A stretch of DNA of 64,000 nt from an uncultured Eubacteriales bacterium (GTDB taxonomy: Bacteria > Bacillota > Clostridia > Christensenellales > Borkfalkiaceae), in assembly GCA_905207235.1 (NCBI GenBank), contig CAJLKN010000002.1:91511-155510 (forward strand), written 5' to 3'. Within the stretch, counting starts at the first letter, position 1, and the number at the start of each line of letters is the position of its first letter. The notes under the pieces are model-generated. The model was not told the DNA's origin, ran no database searches, and saw only the letters and a list, made by a program, of their open reading frames with translations. Shown piece after piece: positions 18,577 to 27,148 of this stretch. Both the position numbers and the translations under genes were made by a program.

Positions 18577-19907
18577 TCTGAATAGTCCTCCGTTTTTCCG
18601 TACATGTCGTAGTCGTCGCAACGCTCAATGGTTACTTCGTAATAACTCCCCTGCGCCGCTTCGGCACTGTGAAAATAAACTTTGCCGTCTATATCGGGAG
18701 CCTGAAAATATGCCCTTCCGACAAAACAACCTCTGTCGTAATCTATTCCGTCGCACAGCACCTTAATCTTTTTACCTGAAAAACCGTTAAGATAATCGTG
18801 CGAAATCTGCCTCTGAACGGCATAAAGCCTCTTTACGCGCCTGTTCTTTTCTGCGTAAGCAATCTGACCTTTGATTTTGTAAGCAGGCGTATCGGGCTCA
18901 CGCGAATATGCAAAGAAACCGCAGTTGGTCAGCTTTGCTTGCTTCAAAAATGCGCACAATCCCGCAACGTCCTCTTCCGTCTCCGTAGGAAAACCTGCTA
19001 TGAACGTAGAGCGTATCGCTATGCCTTCAACCTCGCGTTTCAGGCGGGATATAAGTTCAAGGTACTGCGCGCGGGAACCGCGGCGGTTCATCATTTTGAG
19101 CAATCTGTCTTCGCTGTGCTGGAAAGGAATGTCGATATACTTGATAATCTTAGGATTGTCGCGTATTTCTGCAATCAGCTCGTCATCTATCGCTTCGGGA
19201 TAGCAGTACAATAATCTTACACTATTAATGTTGTCAAGTGTTGTCAACTTTTTTAAAAAAGTTACAAGAAATTTTTTGCCGTAAAGGTCGATGCCGTACC
19301 TAGTCACATCCTGCGCTACCAGAATAAGCTCGGCGACGTCGCCGAGTTCTTCAGCTTCCTTCAAAAGCTGTTCCATGGGGTAGCTGACATATGAGCCGCG
19401 TATTTTGGGAATGAGGCAGTATGTACAGCGGTTGTCGCAGCCGTCGGCTATTTTTAAATAGGCATAATGGCAGGGCGTAGTTATCACTCTTTGGGTGCGC
19501 GTCGAAATGTCGCCGCTGCCCACAAAATTGACCCTTCCGTAAGAATAAGATTTTTCGAGCGCTTCAAAAAATTTGTCGTAATCGTTCACGCCGAGAAAAA
19601 CGTCCGCTTCTGTGAGCGCGCCGAACGTTTCGCCTATAAATTTCTGCGGGAGGCAACCGGTAACGACTATCTTTTCAAGGTTGCCCTCTTTATACTGCGC
19701 ACATTCGAGCACGGTTTCTATTGCCTCTTTCCTCGCGGAATTGAGGAACGCGCAAGTATTTACGACAACTACGTTAGCCTGAGCGAGGTCGTCGCATATT
19801 GTGCAACCGCGGGATTTTATTATAGCAAGCAGTTTTTCTGCGTCAACTCTGTTTTTATCGCAACCGAGCGATATGACTCCGTATTTCTTTGAGTATAAAT
19901 CAGTCAT
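18573..19907 (-). CDS. rimO: Ribosomal protein uS12 methylthiotransferase
   Basis: Radical-SAM enzyme that methylthiolates an aspartate of ribosomal protein S12. It has an N-terminal UPF0004 iron-sulfur domain (VISLGCDKNRVDAE, NTCAFLNSARKEA), the radical-SAM cluster motif CDNRCTYC, and a C-terminal TRAM domain. The GCDKNRVD motif favours RimO over MiaB. The start is uncertain: ATG 19907 (MTDLYSKKYG, 444 residues) or 19913 are both close to the ftsK stop at 19900; the open frame extends to 19940. None has a strong ribosome site, consistent with coupling to ftsK translation. Confidence 0.93.
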   Translation of the reverse strand: MTDLYSKKYGVISLGCDKNRVDAEKLLAIIKSRGCTICDDLAQANVVVVNTCAFLNSARKEAIETVLECAQYKEGNLEKIVVTGCLPQKFIGETFGALTEADVFLGVNDYDKFFEALEKSYSYGRVNFVGSGDISTRTQRVITTPCHYAYLKIADGCDNRCTYCLIPKIRGSYVSYPMEQLLKEAEELGDVAELILVAQDVTRYGIDLYGKKFLVTFLKKLTTLDNINSVRLLYCYPEAIDDELIAEIRDNPKIIKYIDIPFQHSEDRLLKMMNRRGSRAQYLELISRLKREVEGIAIRSTFIAGFPTETEEDVAGLCAFLKQAKLTNCGFFAYSREPDTPAYKIKGQIAYAEKNRRVKRLYAVQRQISHDYLNGFSGKKIKVLCDGIDYDRGCFVGRAYFQAPDIDGKVYFHSAEAAQGSYYEVTIERCDDYDMYGKTEDYSE

Positions 19908-22900
19908 CAACATCACCGTAAATGCGCGTAAATTCGTCAAGCGAAAGGAGAACCTTTCTCGGTTTAGAGCCTTCCGACTGGGTGATATAATTCATATTTT
20001 CCATCCAGTCGATTATCTTGCACGCTTTGACGTAGCCTATGGGGAAGCGCCTTTGAAGCATTGAAACGGAAGCCTGGTTGCTGACGACGCAGAATTTAAG
20101 CGCCTGAATGAACTTGTCGTCTATCTTCACGTCGCTTTCGGAAACGCCGTCATCGCCGGGCGCGTCGTTTTCCTCTTCTTCGACTTTATTGATGAAGTCG
20201 CTGACGCTCTGGTCGAAGTACGTTTCGTTATTTTTCTTTACGAATTCGGTAACTGCCTGAACTTCGGGCGAATCTATAAAGCAACCCTGTATGCGGGCGA
20301 GGTCGGGATTTTCCGCCGAACGGAAGTACATATCGCCCGCGCCGAGCAATTTTTCCGCGCCGCCGATATCGAAAATCGTGCGCGAGTCGTCGAACGAGTT
20401 GACTTTGAAACCTATTCGCGTGGGCAAGTTTGACTTTATAAGGCCCGTAATGCAATCGACAGAGGGGCGCTGCGTAGCAAGTATAAGATGAATGCCGCAC
20501 GCCCTCGACTTCTGAACGAGTCTTATTATTCTGCTTTCGATATCCTTTTTGGCCTGAAGCATAAGATCGCCGAACTCGTCGAGAATAATGACGATTTTAG
20601 GCAATTTTTCTTCGCCTTCGGGCAGGTGCTGGTTGTATTCGTTTATATTCTTAACAAGAGTACCCGCAAGCGTCATTTCCTTGAACAGAGTGTATCTGCG
20701 CTCCATTTCCTTTATAGCCCAGTTGAGCGCTTTTATCGCCTTATCCACGTCGGAAATGATTTCATTTATAATCAAATGAGGCAGTCCCTCATAGGATATG
20801 AATTCCGACTGCTTGGGGTCAACGAGAATAAATCTGAGTTCGTCTGGTCCGTACTTATAAAGAAGGCTTATTATAAGCGCGCTGAGGCAGATACTCTTAC
20901 CTGAACCGGTTGTACCTGCAACGAGAAGGTGAGGCATCTTTGTTATGTCGGGGCAATTAGGCTTGCCTTCGACGTTTTTGCCGAGCGCAAACGTCAGCGT
21001 GTTGGGCTTGCAGTTTATAAACTGACTGCTCGTAAGCATGGTTTTAAGCCCGACAACCGTGCGCTTGCTGTTGGGAACTTCTATCGATATTGCGCCTTTG
21101 GAATAATTGAGGTACGCCGTAACATTCTCTTTCATGAGCGCCATTGCGATAGCTTCTCGGTATCTGAGCGCGCTCTTTATATTTGTTTTGTCCTCGATTA
21201 TGACGTCGTAACGGGTTATCGCAGGACCGACGGTAACGTCGGCAATGTGCGAAGCTATTCTGAAATTGGACAGAGTATCCGTTATAAGCGCCTTATTTTC
21301 TTCGATTTCACCGAGATTTGCGTTGTTGTTTTCGGGATAATCGACAAGAAGGTCGAGCGTCGGTCTTACATATTTTTTCCATACGTGCTTGGGCTTTTCG
21401 GGCTCAGCAGGTTTGGGCTGAGGTTCGGGCGTCCTCGAAACGGGCGCAGTTCTGCCCGAATTTATCTGTTCGGGCGGCTCCTCCCTCCTCCTCTCGGGTA
21501 CGGAAGGAGTTCTTTCATCCCTGCCGCCGAATGACGAAGGACCGTCGGAAGAGCGCAGTCCGCGCGTGCCGAGGTCGGCTACGTCGTCGTTGAGATAACT
21601 GTCGTCATCTCCGTCGAAGAGATTTGCCCTGCTCTCGCCGCGGCGGGAGCCCAGCCTGGAAGCGTCGGGCTGAATATCCGAAGAAATATTATTGTTGGAA
21701 GAACTGAAAAGACTGCGCAGGTCGTTTGAAGGATTGTCCTGTCTGCTTTCCGCGCGGCTGTCCTGTCCGACTTCTTCCGAACGGACTTCCGAAGTGCGGC
21801 GCGCAAAGGCATCGTAATCGCGGCTGTCGTTTTCTTCGTTGCGCTCAGGCGTGCGCGTAGGCATAGCTCCGCTATCCGAAGAAAAATCTGTATCCTGCGA
21901 TAAATTTCTCCTGTAATCGTCGTGCGTCGGCTCTGTACGGCTGAACGCATCGCGACTGAAAGTTTCTTCGCCGAAGCGATCATCCGACGAATTTAAGACG
22001 TCTGCCGAAGTATCTTCCTCCGTATGCTGAACAAAATTTTCTTCTGCGCGGTCGCGGGGCGTTTCAGGCGTCTGTTCGTATGTATCGCGGACGGGGAAGT
22101 ACTCTTCCTCCGTATGCTGTTGCGAAGCGCCGTAAAAATCGAGGCTGTCGGCAGGTTTATCGCCGTAAACATATGAAGGCGTGGAAAAACCGTGCGAAGA
22201 ATTTTCGACTTCGCGGGAATAATCCGACGTATAGCTGTTCTGCACGGGCTGTGATTTTGCGGGTTTTCCCGAAGAAAAACTGCTTAAATAATCGTCGTCG
22301 TTCTGTACGGGATGATTGAAATATGAATCGTCGTTGAAAATCATATTTCTGCGGTAACTTTCCGCAGCGAATTCGCCGTTTTCGAAAAGTATCCTTCTGC
22401 CGAGATTTTTATCGGAAAATTTATCTTCGTCCGAAATCTCTTTTGCCGGCTCGACCTTTTCTGCGGGTGCAGGCTGAACGTTGACAGCCTCTGTGCGGCG
22501 GTTATTTATAATTTCATAATTTTCGTTTACCGAATAAAGTTTGTCGGGCGCGGAATACGAGGATGAATTTTCGGTTACGGGCACAACTTTCCTTGCGGAC
22601 TTGCTCTTGTTTTCGGTAAGGCTGCGGACTGCGAGGTCGTTTTTGACGACGAGCACGCAAAGATATGCGCAGAGCGCGGACATTATGGCAAAAATCACGT
22701 ATGCGCCCGCAAAAGTTGTTCCGCGAGCAATGGGATAAACGATAAGTCCCGATATAACGCCGCCGAATGTGTAACCTGCGTATCCCCTTTCGGCGTTTTT
22801 ATAGCATAACGAAAGATACTCGCCGAAATTTCCGAGCGGGTAATCGCGCGTGGTAACCGAATGGAACAACAAAAATACCATAAAAATGGTCGTACCGAAA

Positions 22901-23166
22901 ACGACTATCGTGCGCGGTCTTATGGACAGTTTCTTTTCGAAAACCAGCCAGAAACCGAGATAGGCGAGCGCGGCGGTTACAAGGTAACTGCCGTAGCCGA
23001 AAGTTCCGTACATGAAAGCACATATCGCCGCGCTGAACGATGAAAACACCGTGTTGTACGTCAGAAGCATGAGCAACATGAGCGCACAGAACAAAAGTAT
23101 CGTCATGCCGAGCGTTTCTCTCGTAAAAATATATGATTGTTTATTGTTTCCGTTCTTTCTTTTCAA
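19900..23166 (-). CDS. ftsK: DNA translocase FtsK/SpoIIIE
   Basis: Septal DNA pump moving chromosome ends during division or sporulation. The roughly 1088-residue protein has four N-terminal membrane helices (to about residue 190) and an unusually long polar linker of some 430 residues rich in S, D, E, R and N. The motor domain has Walker A GTTGSGKS near residue 745 and LVDPKQ, IVIILDEFGDL and ATQRPS motifs, and ends in a winged-helix gamma domain. I choose TTG 23166: GCGGAGAG lies eight bases upstream, whereas the ATG at 23193 is only about seven bases from the expected transcript start and has no ribosome site. Confidence 0.93.
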   Translation of the reverse strand: MKRKNGNNKQSYIFTRETLGMTILLFCALMLLMLLTYNTVFSSFSAAICAFMYGTFGYGSYLVTAALAYLGFWLVFEKKLSIRPRTIVVFGTTIFMVFLLFHSVTTRDYPLGNFGEYLSLCYKNAERGYAGYTFGGVISGLIVYPIARGTTFAGAYVIFAIMSALCAYLCVLVVKNDLAVRSLTENKSKSARKVVPVTENSSSYSAPDKLYSVNENYEIINNRRTEAVNVQPAPAEKVEPAKEISDEDKFSDKNLGRRILFENGEFAAESYRRNMIFNDDSYFNHPVQNDDDYLSSFSSGKPAKSQPVQNSYTSDYSREVENSSHGFSTPSYVYGDKPADSLDFYGASQQHTEEEYFPVRDTYEQTPETPRDRAEENFVQHTEEDTSADVLNSSDDRFGEETFSRDAFSRTEPTHDDYRRNLSQDTDFSSDSGAMPTRTPERNEENDSRDYDAFARRTSEVRSEEVGQDSRAESRQDNPSNDLRSLFSSSNNNISSDIQPDASRLGSRRGESRANLFDGDDDSYLNDDVADLGTRGLRSSDGPSSFGGRDERTPSVPERRREEPPEQINSGRTAPVSRTPEPQPKPAEPEKPKHVWKKYVRPTLDLLVDYPENNNANLGEIEENKALITDTLSNFRIASHIADVTVGPAITRYDVIIEDKTNIKSALRYREAIAMALMKENVTAYLNYSKGAISIEVPNSKRTVVGLKTMLTSSQFINCKPNTLTFALGKNVEGKPNCPDITKMPHLLVAGTTGSGKSICLSALIISLLYKYGPDELRFILVDPKQSEFISYEGLPHLIINEIISDVDKAIKALNWAIKEMERRYTLFKEMTLAGTLVKNINEYNQHLPEGEEKLPKIVIILDEFGDLMLQAKKDIESRIIRLVQKSRACGIHLILATQRPSVDCITGLIKSNLPTRIGFKVNSFDDSRTIFDIGGAEKLLGAGDMYFRSAENPDLARIQGCFIDSPEVQAVTEFVKKNNETYFDQSVSDFINKVEEEENDAPGDDGVSESDVKIDDKFIQALKFCVVSNQASVSMLQRRFPIGYVKACKIIDWMENMNYITQSEGSKPRKVLLSLDEFTRIYGDVDD

Positions 23167-23206
23167 AAAACACTCTCCGCAATTTGATTGCATTTATGCT
23201 TATATC

Positions 23207-23235
23207 ATTATAACATTATCCCTTTGAAAATACAA
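23207..23235 (-). promoter_or_regulatory. Promoter of the ftsK-nadE operon
   Basis: Minus-strand -35 TTGTAT (23230-23235) and -10 TATAAT (23207-23212), 17 bases apart. The predicted start near 23200 supports the TTG start of ftsK at 23166. Confidence 0.75.
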
Positions 23236-23282
23236 CAAAATAGACGCTCATTTAGCTTAATTATAGCCTGCCATTTTTTAAG

Positions 23283-23317
23283 AAAAAAGCGGCGCGCCCG
23301 TTTTTCGGGCGCGCCGC
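23283..23317 (-). terminator. Intrinsic terminator of ilvC
   Basis: Perfect 12-base stem, 23289-23300 with 23306-23317, rich in G and C with a five-base loop, followed on the minus strand by TTTTTT. Confidence 0.95.
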
Positions 23318-23348
23318 CTGTTCAATGCAGAAAATTACGCATTATATA

Positions 23349-24380
23349 TTAGAGTTTAGTTTTTCCTTCTTCGGCTTTTATTATGCTGCCCTCGTCATTC
23401 CACGAGTACATAGCTCTGATTTCCTTGCCGACTTCCTCGAGCTGGTGAGATGCTTCGAGGTTCCTCTTTGCAATGAAATGAGCCCTGCCGTTATTGTTTT
23501 CGGCAATCCATTTGGAAGCGAAAGTGCCGTCCTGAATTTCTTCAAGAATTTTCTTCATTTCCTTCTTGGTTTCATCGGTTATAAGGCGCTTGCCCGTCTC
23601 GTAATCGCCGAATTCCGCCGTATCGGAAATGGAATATCTCATCATAGAGAAGCCGCCCTTGTAGATAAGGTCAACTATGAGCTTCATTTCGTGAATGCAC
23701 TCGAAATATGCGTTTCTGGGGTCGTAACCTGCTTCGACGAGCGTTTCGAAACCTGCCTTCATGAGCGCGGTAACGCCGCCGCAGAGAACTGCCTGTTCGC
23801 CAAAAAGGTCGGTTTCGGTTTCGCACTTGAATGTAGTTTCAAGCACGCCCGCTCTTGCGCCGCCAATTCCTGCCGCATAGCCGAGAGCTATATCGAGAGC
23901 CTTGCCCGTGTAATCCTGTTCAATTGCAACGAGGCAGGGAACGCCCTTGCCTTCCTGATATTCGGAACGTACTGTATGACCGGGACCCTTGGGAGCAATC
24001 ATGAACACGTCGATATTTGCAGGGGGAACAATCTGCTTGAAGTGAATGTTGAAGCCGTGTGCGAAAGCGAGAGCCGCGCCGTCTTTGAGGTTGGGTTCGA
24101 TGCTTTCCTTATAAACTTTTGCCTGTCTTTCGTCGTTGATTAATATCATAACGATGTCGGCGCGTTTGGTTGCTTCTGCAACCGTGTAAACCTTGAAACC
24201 TGCGGCTTCAGCCTTGGGCCAGGACTTGCCGCCCTCGTGAAGGCCTATGATAACCTTTACGCCGCTGTCTCTGAGGTTGAGTGCGTGAGCATGTCCCTGA
24301 CTGCCGTAACCTATTACAGCTACGGTTTTATTCTTCAATGCGTTCAAGTCGCAATCTGACTGATAATAAATTTTTGCCAT
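23349..24380 (-). CDS. ilvC: Ketol-acid reductoisomerase
   Basis: Second enzyme of isoleucine/valine synthesis, converting acetolactate-type substrates with NADPH and magnesium. The 343-residue product has the nucleotide-binding loop GYGSQGHAHALNLRDSG and the C-terminal knotted domain with SDTAEFGDY. It is a class I enzyme by length. I take ATG 24380 (MAKIYYQSD, the usual N-terminus) with GGAGG 11 bases upstream; the longer frame would start at a TTG overlapping that ribosome site. It stands alone with its own promoter and terminator. No T-box or leader peptide is visible upstream. Confidence 0.97.
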   Translation of the reverse strand: MAKIYYQSDCDLNALKNKTVAVIGYGSQGHAHALNLRDSGVKVIIGLHEGGKSWPKAEAAGFKVYTVAEATKRADIVMILINDERQAKVYKESIEPNLKDGAALAFAHGFNIHFKQIVPPANIDVFMIAPKGPGHTVRSEYQEGKGVPCLVAIEQDYTGKALDIALGYAAGIGGARAGVLETTFKCETETDLFGEQAVLCGGVTALMKAGFETLVEAGYDPRNAYFECIHEMKLIVDLIYKGGFSMMRYSISDTAEFGDYETGKRLITDETKKEMKKILEEIQDGTFASKWIAENNNGRAHFIAKRNLEASHQLEEVGKEIRAMYSWNDEGSIIKAEEGKTKL

Positions 24381-24415
24381 ATCGCAAATTTCCTCCAAAA
24401 AACTGTTCGCGTATT

Positions 24416-24444
24416 ATTATATAATTTATAATTTTTTTAGTCAA
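24416..24444 (-). promoter_or_regulatory. Promoter of ilvC
   Basis: Minus-strand -35 TTGACT (24439-24444) and -10 TATAAT (24416-24421) with 17-base spacing; the leader is only about 30 bases, too short for a T-box. Confidence 0.8.
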
Positions 24445-24481
24445 GCGATATTAAAAATTATTAATAAATCAATCAAAAAAA

Positions 24482-24510
24482 TTGCATAAAAGTATTTTTT
24501 GTTATATAAT
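24482..24510 (+). promoter_or_regulatory. Promoter of the DUF815 ATPase gene
   Basis: TTGCAT (24482-24487), 17 bases, TATAAT (24505-24510). It is divergent from the ilvC promoter with about 40 bases between their -35 boxes. Confidence 0.7.
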
Positions 24511-24542
24511 TGTCCAAATCACAGACAAAGAGATGAATATTG

Positions 24543-25703
24543 ATGAATAACAGTCTTAAAGAACTCACCGTTTTGCGCGGTCTTGAAAAAAACCAGCTCT
24601 TCCGCCTGTTCGTCAACACGGCGGAAGGCGGCGACAAAAGTCTTTTTTACTATCAGATTTTCAAAGACGGCGCGGAGAATGATTTTACCGCAAAGTTGTG
24701 CGAACTTATTTTGCAGGACGAAAACGCTTTTTCCGTAACCTGCGCGAGGGGAGATGCGCCTTCCGAATATCTTTTGAATGCTTTCACAGAAGATTTACAG
24801 ACTATTTTCTGCGCGGCAAAAAAATACAGCGACGACAGATATTTCTGTCTCGGTCGCCCTTCCTATCCTTTCGACGGGCAATTCGACGCGCAGATTTCGG
24901 CCGAAAACCTCAAAAAATTTTACAGAGGGCACGGCTACGGGCAATTTATAAAGTACAAGGCGTTCAGTTATGCCGACGGAAAACTTGTGCCCATCGCCAA
25001 CACCCCCACCGTTACTCTTTCCGACCTCAAAGATTACGAATACGAAAAGAAGGTCATCGGCGACAATATCGTCAATTTCATTCACGGTCTGCCCTATTCA
25101 AACATGCTTTTATGCGGCGACCGCGGCACGGGCAAATCCTCTACGGTGCACGCCATGCTCAACAAGTACTTCGAAGAAGGCCTGCGAATTATTGAACTCA
25201 ACAAGGAAACTTTGCTTTCCGTTCCCGAAATACGCAGAACGGTCGCGCACAATCCGCTTAAATTCATAGTGTTTATAGACGATTTGTCCCTCGGCGAGAG
25301 CGACGATAAAATTTCTTCGCTCAAAGCCGCGCTCGAAGGTTCGGTTTCGGGCGGAACGGGCAACGTCATGATTGTTGCGACGTCGAACCTCAGACACATA
25401 ATAAAGGAAAGTTTCTCCGAAAGAGAAAACGCTGTTCATCCCTCCGACAGCAAGGCAGAACAACTTTCCCTTTCCGACAGGTTCGGTCTTACTGTAATGT
25501 TCTCGACGACGGATAAAGCGCTGTACCTTTCGATTATCAGGCAGCTCGCCGACGACATGAAAATAAAAGCAGACAGAGACGAACTTTGCTCTCTTGCTGA
25601 GAGGTGGGCGCTGGTCAAAGGCGGAAGATCCCCGAGGCGCGCAAGGCAGTTTATCGACCTCGTTTATTCCTGCGAAGTTCGCGGAATTCCCGTTGAATTC
25701 TGA
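24543..25703 (+). CDS. DUF815-family AAA ATPase
   Basis: The 386-residue protein belongs to the DUF815 group of P-loop ATPases. Walker A is GDRGTGKSS, Walker B FIVFIDDLSL, and the sensor segment MIVATSNLRHI follows, with a C-terminal lid region (GGRSPRRARQFIDL). These proteins are widespread in Clostridia and uncharacterised; no partner is encoded next to it. The ATG at 24543 is preferred over the TTG one codon before. Its last 40 bases overlap the 3' end of murC on the opposite strand. Confidence 0.87.
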   Translation: MNNSLKELTVLRGLEKNQLFRLFVNTAEGGDKSLFYYQIFKDGAENDFTAKLCELILQDENAFSVTCARGDAPSEYLLNAFTEDLQTIFCAAKKYSDDRYFCLGRPSYPFDGQFDAQISAENLKKFYRGHGYGQFIKYKAFSYADGKLVPIANTPTVTLSDLKDYEYEKKVIGDNIVNFIHGLPYSNMLLCGDRGTGKSSTVHAMLNKYFEEGLRIIELNKETLLSVPEIRRTVAHNPLKFIVFIDDLSLGESDDKISSLKAALEGSVSGGTGNVMIVATSNLRHIIKESFSERENAVHPSDSKAEQLSLSDRFGLTVMFSTTDKALYLSIIRQLADDMKIKADRDELCSLAERWALVKGGRSPRRARQFIDLVYSCEVRGIPVEF

Positions 25704-27022
25704 CGATTGACTACATTTTTTGCGATATCATAGATATCGCCTGCTCCGAGGACGAGCGCCATATCGCCCTCTCCTGTATCTTTTAAAAAATATTCTATGT
25801 CCCGTTCGCACTCTGCGTAACGGGCATTTTTCAGTTTGCGCGAAAGCGCGAGCGCACTGCCTTCTGCGTCGAAATATTCCCGCGCAGCGAATGTTTTGTA
25901 TATCAAAAGATTGTTTATTGGCGACAGAACGCGGACAAAATCGTCAAAAAGATTTTTTGTGCGGCTGTAAGTATGAGGCTGAAAGACGACGAACACCCTG
26001 CCGCGGCAGACCTCCGCCGCAGTTTTTAATACGGCGGCTATTTCGTTGGGATGATGGGCGTAGTCGGCAACGACTTCCGCGCCGTTGAACTTTCCTATAA
26101 GTTCGAACCTGCGTTCGACGCCGCGGAACAATTCAAGACCGCGCTTTATATCTTCCGAACGAATTCCCGCCATTCCCGCCGCTCCAGCCGCCGCGAGGGC
26201 ATTAAGAATATTGTGTCTGCCAAAAACTTTCAAACTGATGCGACAGGCTGCTCTTCCCCCCTCGCACAGTTCAAAAGAATACCTCCCCCTGTCCGAACGT
26301 ATGCCTGCTGCCGAATAATAAGCGCTGCTGTCTGTGCCGAATGTCAGTGTTCCCCTGCCGCAAGGGTCGCCGTAAAGGCAAAGACTTTTGCGCGACGATG
26401 ACATAAAGGCTGCATATGCCGCCAATAAATCTTCCTTGCCGCCATAACATTCAAGATGATCAGCGTCGCTGTTTAATATTACAGCGATATCAGGTTTGAG
26501 CAAAAGAAAATTTTTTCTGTATTCGCATGCCTCGGTTATAAAGTAATCGTTTCCTCTTATTTTACAGTTGGAAAAAGCGTTATCTGCACCGCCTATGTGG
26601 CAGGTAAAATTTTTGCCCGCCGCGTCAAATATATGGCTCAGCATGCTTGCGCAGGTAGTTTTTCCGTGGCAACCCGCTACCGCAATGACATTTTTGTACA
26701 TTTTTGAGACTTCCGCCAACAGTTTGCCCCTTGAAATGAGGGTTATGCCGAGTTCGAGCGCCTCGCGCAGCTGCACATCGTCGGGTTTTACCGCATCGGT
26801 ATAAACCAATGCGCCGTATCCGCGAATTTTGCCTTCGGGGTGTCCTGAATGCACCTCTATTCCCATCGATGAGAGCTCGCGTGTATATCTGTTAGGACAG
26901 ATATCGCTGCCCGCCACTCTTTTGCCTGAAAAATGAAGTATTTTCGCGAGTGCGCTCATGCTTACCCCGCCTATTCCGAGCATATAAAAGCTGTCGTGTG
27001 AAGTTATAAAATTGTCGTTCAT
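25664..27022 (-). CDS. murC: UDP-N-acetylmuramate-L-alanine ligase
   Basis: Adds L-alanine to UDP-MurNAc, the first amino acid of the peptidoglycan stem. The Mur ligase P-loop reads GCHGKTTC (usually GTHGKTTT), followed by the central ATPase domain and a C-terminal domain with DYAHHPNEI, which is typical of MurC. The N-terminal Rossmann motif is YMLGIGGVSMSALAK. 452 residues is normal. It lies downstream of ftsZ but beyond a strong terminator, so it probably has its own promoter; none is convincing in the 126-base gap. The convergent 3' overlap with the DUF815 gene is 40 bases. Confidence 0.94.
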   Translation of the reverse strand: MNDNFITSHDSFYMLGIGGVSMSALAKILHFSGKRVAGSDICPNRYTRELSSMGIEVHSGHPEGKIRGYGALVYTDAVKPDDVQLREALELGITLISRGKLLAEVSKMYKNVIAVAGCHGKTTCASMLSHIFDAAGKNFTCHIGGADNAFSNCKIRGNDYFITEACEYRKNFLLLKPDIAVILNSDADHLECYGGKEDLLAAYAAFMSSSRKSLCLYGDPCGRGTLTFGTDSSAYYSAAGIRSDRGRYSFELCEGGRAACRISLKVFGRHNILNALAAAGAAGMAGIRSEDIKRGLELFRGVERRFELIGKFNGAEVVADYAHHPNEIAAVLKTAAEVCRGRVFVVFQPHTYSRTKNLFDDFVRVLSPINNLLIYKTFAAREYFDAEGSALALSRKLKNARYAECERDIEYFLKDTGEGDMALVLGAGDIYDIAKNVVNRQNSTGIPRTSQE

Positions 27023-27080
27023 ACTTCATTTTATTACTTTTTGCGATATATTAGCACGAAAAACGACATTTTTTAGCAAA

Positions 27081-27111
27081 TAAAAACCCCGACGGCTGCC
27101 AGCCGTCGGGG
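27081..27111 (-). terminator. Intrinsic terminator of ftsA-ftsZ
   Basis: 11-base perfect stem at 27087-27097 and 27101-27111 with a three-base loop, followed on the minus strand by TTTTTATTT. Confidence 0.93.
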
Positions 27112-27148
27112 TAAATTTTTGAACTTAAATTAATTCAATTAATCAGGC

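Noticed and set aside
24381..24540. T-box or leader attenuator ahead of ilvC
   Set aside because: The promoter leaves a leader of only about 30 bases with no specifier stem or terminator.
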